From contig CAVDRM010000040.1 in assembly GCA_963611355.1 (NCBI GenBank), forward strand, positions 1 through 11,440: a DNA stretch of 11,440 bases. Reading direction: 5' to 3'. The position numbers and the translations under genes were made by a program. The DNA comes from CAVDRM01 sp963611355. Lineage in GTDB: Bacteria; Bacillota; Clostridia; Christensenellales; Aristaeellaceae. Below are positions 5,807 through 11,440 of the stretch, piece after piece. Below the pieces are notes generated by a model. It was not told the origin of the DNA. It searched no databases and saw only the letters and a program-made list of their open reading frames with translations. Numbering within the stretch: the first letter of the stretch is position 1; each line of letters begins with the position of its first letter.

Positions 5807-7548
5807 GCATTCTGCCTTCTTTCCTGAAAATGAATCACTTTGCCCAGCATACTGTTAACGCCGCCCAGCGCCACGGTCAGCAGCATCTGTCCGTAAACAC
5901 AATAATGAAGTTTAATGGCGCACAGTGGTATTTCTCCGCCGTCATCACTCAGCATCGATGGCGGGCTGAACAATTCGCTGCGAAGCAGCATACCCCAATG
6001 GTATGGAATATTGACATTGTGTGGTCGGTCGAAGATGGAGAATGAAATCATGACCAGAAGGAGCGGCAGCAGATGGGCGATAAAGCCCATATAGTTCTGA
6101 TCGCTGATAGCATGGAAGAAAATCTGAATCTGCGTCAGGAAAAGAAGCTGCCAAACGAAAATGTGAAAAAGCAGGAAGACAACGCCGCTCTTCAGCACAG
6201 GAAAGCCCTCTTCATCTGCCATCCAGAGGCCAAAGCCGGAAGCCTGCGTCACGGCACCGATGACGATGACCGTTGCAAACATAACAAAGGCGTTGATGAC
6301 AACATAGATATCACAGGCCAAATACTTGCTGACCCACCACTGGAATGCACTGGGGTAACGATGAACGGAAAGGTACAGCCGATTTCCCATTTCACGCTCC
6401 AAATTGATGGCTGTGCCCAGCATGCAGGGTAGTAAAATCAATATCCAGTATCCGATGGGCTCAAAATTTACTACCGGATCAAACCAATAGATTCCGCCGA
6501 AGACATGCATCAACAAATCACCAAAGGTATTTCTTCCGGTCAGTTTATTCGCTTTACACAGCAGAATGAACGCCGGAACAACCACTGCGGGCAGAAGGGT
6601 TGCCTTGGAGCAGTTGACCGTCACATCAGCCATCAAACGCGCAAGCCATGACCCCTGCATGGCGGAAGGAATGGGAAATTTCTTTTCTCTGCACGGTATG
6701 AGTTTCTGAAGCAGACCTGCCTGTGAATGCTTATCCCGAAGCAGTTGAGCTTTGCTTGAAAAACGCCAAAGCGCAAGCACGGCAAAGAGGATGACAGCAA
6801 TGCACAGATACCCGATTTCCCTCAGCGTATGTTGCAAAGACGGCGTGCCGGAAACGATGAAATCAGGGACTTGGAGAAAATAGAGCGTATATTCTGTTCC
6901 GGCAAAGTGTTCCAGAATATTATCAAGCAGAAGGCTGCTGCCAAAGGTCGCAATAAAGACGAATGCCTTATTAACCCACAGAAAAGAAAAGCTGATTGCG
7001 GTCAATGCCCAAATCACGGAGGAGACCAGCAGCAAACCAATTTGCCACAGCACATAGAAGCGGAAATGACCCGTCTTCGCAAACCATCCATACGGTGACG
7101 CAGCCAAGGCTTCCAGCCAGCTTTCTCCTGCGCCGGAGCCGCCCGTCAGCGGACACAGAACAAGCAGGAACACAACGAAGGCAAGGCATGCCGCTCCAAT
7201 GAGCAAAACCGTCGCTATCAGTGCCGCTATAAAGCGATGAAAGACAAAACGCGCCGAGGGCATCCGACCGGCTGCCATATCGTGGAAGCGACTTGTTTTG
7301 TCCTCCACAAAAAAGAAGCTAAACGGTATCATGGCCGCGATTGGAATGATATAGCGAAGAAGCCCATCACTAAAGGATAAAAGAAAATAGTAATAGAAGG
7401 TTTCGGCGCCGAAATATCGAAGCGGCGCTTCGTAAAAAAGCGGGACATCAAAATTGGGAAACAGCAGCGCATAGAAAATCAGTGCAAAAACCAGCAGAAT
7501 GCTTTTGACCGTGCAGCCACGGCGCACCTGACACCATATGTCGCGCAA
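5803..7548 (-). CDS. Large ABC-2-like permease, two fused six-segment halves
   Basis: About 581 residues, with roughly 12 hydrophobic segments by eye (near residues 16-34, 55-80, 110-132, 165-190, 195-210, 243-262, 315-332, 363-382, 412-435, 455-480, 486-507 and 550-570). The protein looks like two ABC-2 type halves in one chain. The block EDKTSRFHDM...RMPSARFVFHRFIAA (82-109) recurs as EREMGNRLYL...RYPSAFQWWVSKYLA (384-411), each time after a hydrophobic pair. It should form the membrane channel for the partner ATPase. Start choice: TTG at 7548 has GGAAGG at a 9-base spacing and begins 4 bases after the previous stop. ATG at 7578 (591 residues) overlaps the previous gene and lacks a good ribosome binding site. 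Family membership beyond ABC-2-like is not certain. Confidence 0.82.
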   Translation of the reverse strand: MRDIWCQVRRGCTVKSILLVFALIFYALLFPNFDVPLFYEAPLRYFGAETFYYYFLLSFSDGLLRYIIPIAAMIPFSFFFVEDKTSRFHDMAAGRMPSARFVFHRFIAALIATVLLIGAACLAFVVFLLVLCPLTGGSGAGESWLEALAASPYGWFAKTGHFRFYVLWQIGLLLVSSVIWALTAISFSFLWVNKAFVFIATFGSSLLLDNILEHFAGTEYTLYFLQVPDFIVSGTPSLQHTLREIGYLCIAVILFAVLALWRFSSKAQLLRDKHSQAGLLQKLIPCREKKFPIPSAMQGSWLARLMADVTVNCSKATLLPAVVVPAFILLCKANKLTGRNTFGDLLMHVFGGIYWFDPVVNFEPIGYWILILLPCMLGTAINLEREMGNRLYLSVHRYPSAFQWWVSKYLACDIYVVINAFVMFATVIVIGAVTQASGFGLWMADEEGFPVLKSGVVFLLFHIFVWQLLFLTQIQIFFHAISDQNYMGFIAHLLPLLLVMISFSIFDRPHNVNIPYHWGMLLRSELFSPPSMLSDDGGEIPLCAIKLHYCVYGQMLLTVALGGVNSMLGKVIHFQERRQNA

Positions 7549-7552
7549 TGTG

Positions 7553-8593
7553 TTACACTTCCTTCCCTGTGTACGCATGAAAGTACAGTCCCAAAGTCGA
7601 TATGCAGGCACGTTCACTCAGTTGAAGACAGTACTTTTTTCGGTATGCTTTGCCTATGGTTTCTTCAAAAACCAAATGCCAGGCAGGAAAGGCCGTATTT
7701 TTGTCGTCTGTCAGCATAACCAGCTCGGCATGGCGCAGCGTCAGGGTATTGCCCTCATTCTCTCCCTGCGTATACCGTTCAAGCAGCATGGCGCTGTTCA
7801 TCTCAAATACTTCGTCCCACAAAAGCAGTTCTGTCGGGTTATCTCGCTGAGCGGTAAGCCGAACAGGATTTCGGATGGAAATTCCGCAAATTTCTCCGTC
7901 CTGCGTCACATGAAAAATGGCTGTTGGCGTCGGATTGCCATTGCCGGCACTGAATGTATGCCCTGTCCAGCTGACGGAAGCCCCGAAGGGCAAGCCTTCG
8001 ACAACAAAGCGCACGACAACCATGATTGCAGGGCCTTTGGTGCGTTGCCACTCCTGACGTATATCATCCGGCAAACCAAAGCCGCTTTCTAAGAATTCCT
8101 CCTCGGACAGCGGATTCCAAACGGTGCCGACCATCGTACGAAAAGCATCATCGCAATAGTAAAACGGATACTCATAATCCTGCAGGCCAATATCGTCCAA
8201 AAATGCTTGTACGACCCGGCTTGCACGCTGATACGCTGCCTCTTCCATTCTTGACGAAGATGCCGGACCGCTGTAGCTCTCGCATATCGACTCAACAGCG
8301 CCGTTCTCTTCCACATATAGCACTGCAAAATCAGGGTTTAAGGTGCTGTTCACCGCCAGCGTCCACTTTTCACCTTTTAGCGGCTGAATGCCATACCGGT
8401 CAATCGCTTCCTGCACCTTATGCGAATCCAGCTGAATCCGTTCCATTTTATAGTATGGAATCGTCTGCGGCACTTCCGCCGCTTCATTGATGTTGACCGT
8501 CAGAGACGAGGCTGATTCCGCATTTATATGAACGACAGGAAAAAGCAGCAGTGCAGCAATCAGCATAGACAATACCCGACATAGTTTCGACAT
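7553..8593 (-). CDS. Secreted protein of unknown function in the ABC locus
   Basis: A 346-residue protein with a signal peptide (about residues 1-25, a hydrophobic core then HINA before ESASS). There is no lipobox Cys at the cleavage point, so it is probably released or wall-associated. The mature part mixes helix-forming segments (QEAIDRYG, RASRVVQAFLDDIG) with beta-rich stretches and a late AWHLVFEE strand. The layout reminds me of clostridial DUF6034 or YycH-type extracytoplasmic proteins, but I cannot verify a family. The ATG at 8593 has AAAAGGAG 9 bases upstream; an in-frame upstream extension from 8692 would cross a strong hairpin and is rejected. It sits directly before the permease gene, whose ribosome binding site lies in its last codons. 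It may therefore be a substrate-binding, accessory or immunity component of that transporter. Confidence 0.8.
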   Translation of the reverse strand: MSKLCRVLSMLIAALLLFPVVHINAESASSLTVNINEAAEVPQTIPYYKMERIQLDSHKVQEAIDRYGIQPLKGEKWTLAVNSTLNPDFAVLYVEENGAVESICESYSGPASSSRMEEAAYQRASRVVQAFLDDIGLQDYEYPFYYCDDAFRTMVGTVWNPLSEEEFLESGFGLPDDIRQEWQRTKGPAIMVVVRFVVEGLPFGASVSWTGHTFSAGNGNPTPTAIFHVTQDGEICGISIRNPVRLTAQRDNPTELLLWDEVFEMNSAMLLERYTQGENEGNTLTLRHAELVMLTDDKNTAFPAWHLVFEETIGKAYRKKYCLQLSERACISTLGLYFHAYTGKEV

Positions 8594-8613
8594 CGTAATA
8601 TACTCCTTTTCGA

Positions 8614-8640
8614 GGCGCCAGGGATATCCTCTCTGGCGCC
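8614..8640 (-). promoter_or_regulatory. Intercistronic mRNA hairpin just before a ribosome binding site
   Basis: GGCGCCAG (8640-8633 on the minus strand) pairs perfectly with CTGGCGCC (8621-8614) around an 11-base loop, in otherwise AT-rich DNA. There is no T-run on either side, so it is not an intrinsic terminator. It ends 3 bases before AAAAGGAG (8610-8603). It could be an RNA processing or stabilising element, or it could tune initiation of the downstream secreted-protein gene. Confidence 0.55.
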
Positions 8641-8710
8641 CGATTGAATGAAAATGATAACCTTTTGGTGCAGACACCATATCAATTATCATATCCTTCT
8701 ACGATACTTC

Positions 8711-9082
8711 TTAGAAATGATAATCGTATTTAACAGTCGTTCCATTTTTATTGGATACCACGATCCAATAGGTATCGCCAACCACCTTGTCCTTAAGATA
8801 GTTCAGTGCACGCCTCTCTACACCCTTCGAAAAGGAATATTTCGGTGTTACTTGCCCGTAACCACGTTTATAAATATACGCCTGGGAAGTTGGCCAATCG
8901 CCTAACATATATGTTGCACGCCAGAAGGAGCCAGAATCAGGCATGATATGGTTTGTTGGCGATTTCTTGAACGTGCCGCCATTCTTGGGGTCGATCTTCC
9001 AGGATTCCTCCCAGGCAAACGCAGAAGCACACAGCGTTGCCAGCATAACAACTATCATAACAAATGCAAATACTCGCCTCAT
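8711..9082 (-). CDS. Small cationic secreted protein, possible exported peptide
   Basis: A 123-residue precursor. The signal peptide covers residues 1-23 (MRR, a long hydrophobic run, then ASAFA before WEESW), leaving a mature part of about 100 residues. The mature part has no Cys, is rich in Trp and Tyr, carries a clear net positive charge by count, and ends in YWIVVSNKNG...KYDYHF, which looks like paired beta strands. This is the general look of small exported bacteriocins or of DUF2712-type secreted proteins found beside ABC transporters, but no defining motif of either is present. The ATG at 9082 has AGAGAGG 6 bases upstream. It is followed on the same strand by the secreted-protein, permease and ATPase genes, which suggests a transporter connected with it. 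Function unknown. Confidence 0.75.
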   Translation of the reverse strand: MRRVFAFVMIVVMLATLCASAFAWEESWKIDPKNGGTFKKSPTNHIMPDSGSFWRATYMLGDWPTSQAYIYKRGYGQVTPKYSFSKGVERRALNYLKDKVVGDTYWIVVSNKNGTTVKYDYHF

Positions 9083-9102
9083 ATTTTTCCTCTCTTTCTT
9101 AC

Positions 9103-9131
9103 ATTTAAAAGTTCATCAGTAGCATGGACAA
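9103..9131 (-). promoter_or_regulatory. Weak possible promoter for the small cationic protein gene
   Basis: TTGTCC (9131-9126) and TTAAAT (9108-9103) on the minus strand with a 17-base spacer, each matching consensus at four of six bases. It would give a very short leader before the ATG at 9082. The AT-rich setting makes a chance match possible. Confidence 0.3.
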
Positions 9132-9154
9132 TATGGCTGATCCCGTGTTATACT
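9125..9154 (+). promoter_or_regulatory. Promoter on the opposite strand of the secreted-protein locus
   Basis: TGGACA at 9125-9130 (five of six -35 bases), an 18-base spacer, then TGTTATACT at 9146-9154, an extended -10 with five of six bases. Initiation would be expected near 9160-9162, exactly at the left foot of the fold described at 9162-9220. No plus-strand gene lies downstream, so it would drive a non-coding or antisense RNA. Confidence 0.5.
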
Positions 9155-9228
9155 AATCTGGTCCTTGCGGAGAATATCGCTTTAGCGATGATGCTACCCA
9201 GCACTTCTGCAAGGATTTTTGATTTCAT
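9148..9228 (-). CDS. Possible 26-residue cationic amphipathic peptide
   Basis: An ATG at 9228 opens a 26-codon frame ending in TAA at 9148-9150. The peptide starts MKSKILAEVLGSIIAKAIF and continues S, A, R, T, R, L, V. Five basic residues against one acidic give a net charge of about +4. Polar residues recur every fourth position (K4, E8, S12, K16, S20), so a helix would have one polar and one hydrophobic face, as in leaderless bacteriocins or small toxins. Against it: no good ribosome binding site stands before this ATG, and the same bases form a structured RNA on the other strand. A perfect AGGAGG (9267-9262) serves a GTG at 9253, whose 19-codon frame (MNYRCRSPNEIKNPCRSAG) overlaps this ATG and could couple its translation. 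Confidence 0.25.
   Translation of the reverse strand: MKSKILAEVLGSIIAKAIFSARTRLV
9162..9220 (+). ncRNA. Candidate small RNA with a three-way-junction fold
   Basis: The outer stem is TCCTTGC (9162-9168) with GCAAGGA (9209-9215), continued by AGAA (9171-9174) with TTCT (9205-9208). Inside are two hairpins: ATCGCT/AGCGAT (9176-9181, 9184-9189) and TGCT/AGCA (9192-9195, 9200-9203). TTTTT follows at 9216-9220, as in an intrinsic terminator. With the promoter at 9125-9154, start, body and end all agree on a transcript of about 60 bases. No known RNA family is recognised. It could instead be a mobile-repeat hairpin. Confidence 0.4.
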
Positions 9229-9316
9229 TGGGGCTTCTACACCGATAATTCACAGCGCTCACCTCCTATACTTTCATCTTCATAACAGCCTTTATATCGG
9301 CTGATTATGTCACACA

Positions 9317-9724
9317 TCAGTAGGTTTTTGCAGGAGATTCTTTCGTAGTCTCTTCGCCGTCCACCAAGCCTACACTGACGACCTTATATGTGCCGGGTCT
9401 CACGCTGCATGTCTTGCTTACAATAGCATAGGCTCCGCCTGAGGCATTGACTGACCAGGATTGCACCTGACTCCAGCTGTTCCCATTTTTCCTGTACAGA
9501 GTAACAGTTATAGAACAATATTGACCATCCCGAGGGCTGAGTTTTCCTTTGCAGCTTGCGATGCCATTCTGCAATGTCAAAGTAGCCGTTATCTGTTGTA
9601 TTCTAACATATCTCATGGAAATTCCATCATCGTTATAGCAGACCATCGCCCAAGCGGGAGTGATCGCCATCATCAACGTAATTGCCAAGCACAGAACCAT
9701 GGATGCCTTTTTCCTAAAGTACAT
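9317..9724 (-). CDS. Small secreted beta-rich protein
   Basis: A 135-residue precursor with a signal peptide (residues 1-26, KK then a hydrophobic core and TPAWA before MVCYND). The mature 109 residues alternate short strands: ITATLTLQNGIASCKGKLSP, SITVTLYRKNGNSWSQVQSW, then GTYKVVSVGL and a TTKESPAKTY end. Cys29, Cys58, Cys70 and Cys106 could form two disulfides. This is the look of small secreted beta-sandwich proteins common in Clostridia (I think of DUF6147, unverified). The ATG at 9724 has GGAGGG 8 bases upstream, but that ribosome binding site lies in the right arm of a long hairpin (9726-9784), so translation or transcription is probably controlled there. Its place right after the sigma/anti-sigma genes makes it a candidate target of that switch. 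Confidence 0.78.
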   Translation of the reverse strand: MYFRKKASMVLCLAITLMMAITPAWAMVCYNDDGISMRYVRIQQITATLTLQNGIASCKGKLSPRDGQYCSITVTLYRKNGNSWSQVQSWSVNASGGAYAIVSKTCSVRPGTYKVVSVGLVDGEETTKESPAKTY

Positions 9725-9725
9725 A

Positions 9726-9784
9726 CAAAAATCCCTCCTGTTTTGGTCTCTACATTACTAAAGAGCCAAACGGAGGGATTTTTG
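9726..9784 (-). promoter_or_regulatory. Hairpin that buries a ribosome binding site and ends in a T-run
   Basis: On the minus strand CAAAAATCCCTCC (9784-9772) pairs perfectly over 13 bases with GGAGGGATTTTTG (9738-9726). The 33-base interior continues imperfectly (TTTGG/CCAAA, CTCT/AGAG). The GGAGGG is the ribosome binding site of the secreted protein starting at 9724. The hairpin begins 20 bases after the anti-sigma stop and ends in TTTTT, so it can be read as the anti-sigma terminator, as an attenuator of the next gene, or as a translational lock. Confidence 0.65.
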
Positions 9785-9804
9785 TTACACCATGTCAGAA
9801 AAAA

Positions 9805-10575
9805 TTATTTTATTTTCTTAAGACCGTTTGCAATCATCAATACATCTTCTTCCGAGTGCCCTCTGACAGCGAGGAAAAAGAGCGTGTTCCCGTCAAACCA
9901 ATAGATGGAGACGATATCCCCTTTCGTTGACATTGTAGCATCATATCCCAGAACTTTCACCTGTGTCATGACGGCATTTTCGGTATCAATGTTTGCGCTG
10001 CCGTCGGTCATTTCTTCATAGATAATCTGCCATAACTGACTTTCGGGGAAAACATAAGTGACGATGCTTTCTATTGCATCGCTGTCTAATTGGCCAATCA
10101 CCAGCCCTTCGGGGATGATAGACGGATAATACCCGCCCTGCCACTCCGCGGGTACATCCATATAATTGTCGGTATCCTCAGTCAATGTCAGGCTGGTATA
10201 TTGCGGGCTCACTTCCACAAGCAGCTTTGTCAGATAGACACGGACGGTCGGGCTTGCCGCAATCGCTACGCCGCCAGCCAGCGCAAAGACTGCAATCCAG
10301 ACCGCTGCCACCTGTGCTGCACGAAGCAGCGTATGCTTCATAAAGCGCTTTCGGCCGTATTTGTTTGCATATTTTTCAATCTGCCGCAGATTTCTGGCGT
10401 CATACTCGGCAAAAAACGCATTCATTTCCGCTGTTTGGTTGGCAGTCTGTTCCGTTTCCATTTGCTTAAAAGTCTCGTCTGCCTTTTTTCCCACCCACAT
10501 TTCGGCAAGCAAATCCCATGAGCGGTCTTCCAGATTTCTGATTTCCGTTTCCTTTGATGCTGTCCTTTTCTTCAC
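9805..10575 (-). CDS. Membrane anti-sigma factor with DUF4367-like sensor domain
   Basis: A 256-residue protein with a cytoplasmic N-terminal part of about 80 residues (highly charged, helical), one membrane segment near residues 85-107 (AAQVAAVWIAVFALAGGVAI), and an extracellular C-terminal part. That part ends in a pattern like DUF4367 domains of clostridial anti-sigma factors: DIVSIYWFDGNTLFFLAVRG, then SEEDVLMIANGLKKIK. It should hold the adjacent sigma factor inactive until an outside signal arrives. The start is a GTG at 10575 that overlaps the sigma stop (GTGA), with AAAGGAG 9 bases upstream, so the pair is made in step. No zinc-binding HxxxCxxC motif is seen, so it is not a classic ZAS anti-sigma factor. 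Confidence 0.82.
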   Translation of the reverse strand: MKKRTASKETEIRNLEDRSWDLLAEMWVGKKADETFKQMETEQTANQTAEMNAFFAEYDARNLRQIEKYANKYGRKRFMKHTLLRAAQVAAVWIAVFALAGGVAIAASPTVRVYLTKLLVEVSPQYTSLTLTEDTDNYMDVPAEWQGGYYPSIIPEGLVIGQLDSDAIESIVTYVFPESQLWQIIYEEMTDGSANIDTENAVMTQVKVLGYDATMSTKGDIVSIYWFDGNTLFFLAVRGHSEEDVLMIANGLKKIK

Positions 10576-11183
10576 AGGCTGCCGCTCCTTTCCGCCGCCC
10601 TTTTTCGGACACGCTGTTTTGCACGCGTCAGCGCCGTCCTCACCGCTTGTTCTGTCATGCAGAGCTGATTGGCGATTTCGGCAAAGGTCAGCTTTTCCAC
10701 ATGTCGCATCCGGAACAATTCTTTATCCCGTTCACTTAAGCCTTCCAGCTCGTCCAGCAGCGTGATGGCATCAGCATAGGCGAACACCGATGTATATACA
10801 TCCGCCGTGTCGGGAATGCGCTCAATCGTCTCCTGCGTTGCGCTATCGTCCTGATACAGCTTTTGCTTGCCCAGCTCCCGCAGGCGGCGTCTGCATACAT
10901 TCTCAATAGAAGAGAATACATAGCTTTTCCGTTTGTTACACTCCACCGCACGAAAAGCATCGACATATTTGCACATGTTTTCGACGACCGAACTGATTGC
11001 GTCCTCAATTTCTGCATCGTTATGGCCAAAATACTTTCCGGCAACGAAATACATCAGCCCGCGATACTCAAAATAGAGTTGCTCGACAAACCGCCTGTCC
11101 TCATTGCTCGCAAGCATGAGCATCGCAAGGGGAAGCGATGCTGCGGAATATGTCATAGCCGTTCCGAGCCACAAACCGTGCAT
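10572..11183 (-). CDS. ECF-like sigma-70 family RNA polymerase sigma factor
   Basis: A 203-residue sigma factor with region 2 (about residues 33-103, RRFVEQLYFEYRGLMYFVA through VFSSIENVCRRRLREL) and region 4 (about 148-195, LSERDKELFRMRHVEKLTFA, then EIANQL and a VRTALTRAKQRVRK recognition helix). There is no region 3, so this is an ECF-type factor redirecting RNA polymerase to a small regulon. The hydrophobic N-terminus before NEDRR is common, to my knowledge, in clostridial members of this kind. The ATG at 11183 is chosen for a perfect AGGAGG 8 bases upstream; an in-frame upstream extension from 11237 is not supported. It is first in the minus-strand locus, followed by its overlapping anti-sigma gene, with a good housekeeping-type promoter upstream. 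Confidence 0.9.
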   Translation of the reverse strand: MHGLWLGTAMTYSAASLPLAMLMLASNEDRRFVEQLYFEYRGLMYFVAGKYFGHNDAEIEDAISSVVENMCKYVDAFRAVECNKRKSYVFSSIENVCRRRLRELGKQKLYQDDSATQETIERIPDTADVYTSVFAYADAITLLDELEGLSERDKELFRMRHVEKLTFAEIANQLCMTEQAVRTALTRAKQRVRKRAAERSGSL

Positions 11184-11255
11184 AGACGTTTCCTCCTGTT
11201 CCCTTAGTATGTTCCAAGCCTTCCGTTGAACGGTCAAATCTTAGAAACATCTGAT

Positions 11256-11284
11256 ATTATAGCAGATTTCAGTCGTTCTCTCAA
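11256..11284 (-). promoter_or_regulatory. Promoter of the sigma / anti-sigma operon
   Basis: On the minus strand TTGAGA (11284-11279), a 17-base spacer and a perfect TATAAT (11261-11256). This is a housekeeping-type promoter 73 bases from the sigma start codon. It suggests that the sigma gene is made constitutively and controlled mainly by its anti-sigma partner. No second, ECF-style promoter is obvious beside it. Confidence 0.78.
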
Positions 11285-11321
11285 ATTTTTCGCTGTCTGT
11301 ATGCAGATTATTTCCCATTTT

Positions 11322-11359
11322 TTAAGGCAGTACCGCCGAATTGTGCGGTACTGCCTTAA
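11322..11359. repeat. Collapsed relative of the MITE-like element
   Basis: A perfect 15-base inverted repeat TTAAGGCAGTACCGC / GCGGTACTGCCTTAA around CGAATTGT. The last 26 bases (11334-11359) match the right end of the 4854-5020 element at 23 positions, and the left arm matches that element's left end. It looks like the two ends joined with the interior lost. It lies between two minus-strand genes. There is no T-run on the minus-strand side, so it is not a canonical terminator for the upstream gene. Confidence 0.7.
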
Positions 11360-11389
11360 CCTTTTGCAATTTTATTTTTTAACCGTGCC

Positions 11390-11440
11390 TTATCTCTGCA
11401 CGCGTCCGGAGCCGCTGCCGCCGGCCAGCGAGAGGACTTC
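11390..11440 (-). CDS. C-terminal end of a gene running off the window
   Basis: The last 16 codons and TAA stop (11392-11390) of a minus-strand frame, reading EVLSLAGGSGSGRVQR. About 13 of 16 codons end in G or C, as in the real genes on the left of the window. The Gly/Ser-rich basic tail does not identify a family. The rest lies beyond the window. Confidence 0.45.
   Translation of the reverse strand, partial: EVLSLAGGSGSGRVQR

Noticed and set aside
8594..8692. 33-codon N-terminal extension of the secreted protein ending at 7553
   Set aside because: It would destroy the signal peptide and translate through the GGCGCCAG hairpin; the ATG at 8593 has a good ribosome binding site.
8711..9082. 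Lactococcin 972-type bacteriocin
   Set aside because: Gene order and size are suggestive, but the family's conserved Gly/Trp and C-terminal patterns are not found in the mature part.
9461..9904. 147-codon plus-strand open frame across the secreted gene and anti-sigma end
   Set aside because: No ribosome binding site or family pattern; it mirrors well-supported minus-strand genes.
11322..11359. Intrinsic terminator for the gene ending at 11390
   Set aside because: The stem is perfect, but on the minus strand it is followed by A-rich, not T-rich, sequence.
1..11440. tRNA, rRNA, CRISPR array or prophage genes
   Set aside because: No cloverleaf with CCA-type ends, no regularly spaced direct repeats and no phage structural genes were seen.

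Overview
The window looks like chromosomal DNA of a Gram-positive, Clostridia-type gut Firmicute. The evidence is strong AGGAGG-type ribosome binding sites, typical TTGACA/TATAAT promoters, a clostridial-type Tdk, an ECF-type sigma factor paired with a DUF4367-like anti-sigma factor, and signal peptides of the Gram-positive kind. Genus cannot be set from the sequence alone. The left half is GC-rich at third codon positions. The right-hand minus-strand cluster is visibly more AT-rich.

Left half (1-5150): a promoter and yebC-family regulator gene on +, closed by a hairpin terminator. Next is a decayed IS1182-like transposase tail on -. A minus-strand pair follows: tdk, with a clear promoter, then an overlapping cytoplasmic lytic-transglycosylase-like gene with its own terminator. 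Divergent from tdk on + are a diacylglycerol/lipid kinase gene and, 16 bases later, a secreted amidase-like protein gene. The gap at 4717-5167 holds a possible gene-tail remnant and a 167-base MITE-like element with 19-base terminal inverted repeats and three internal hairpins. A collapsed, 38-base relative of the same element sits at 11322-11359.

Right half (5168-11183): a minus-strand locus reading sigma factor, anti-sigma factor, small secreted beta-rich protein, small cationic secreted protein, larger secreted protein, 12-segment ABC permease, ABC ATPase. Overlapping starts and stops (GTGA, ATGA) and short gaps link sigma to anti-sigma, and the large secreted protein to the permease and ATPase. 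The likely logic is a signal-responsive sigma/anti-sigma switch controlling, or sitting beside, a set of exported proteins and a dedicated ABC-2 type transporter. The substrate is unknown.

The most unusual signals are in the gaps of this locus. A long hairpin buries the ribosome binding site of the first secreted gene and ends in a T-run. A plus-strand promoter, a 54-base three-way-junction fold and a T5 tract together look like a tiny antisense-strand RNA gene. On the opposite strand, the same bases can encode a 26-residue cationic amphipathic peptide. The right edge carries the last 16 codons of a further minus-strand gene.
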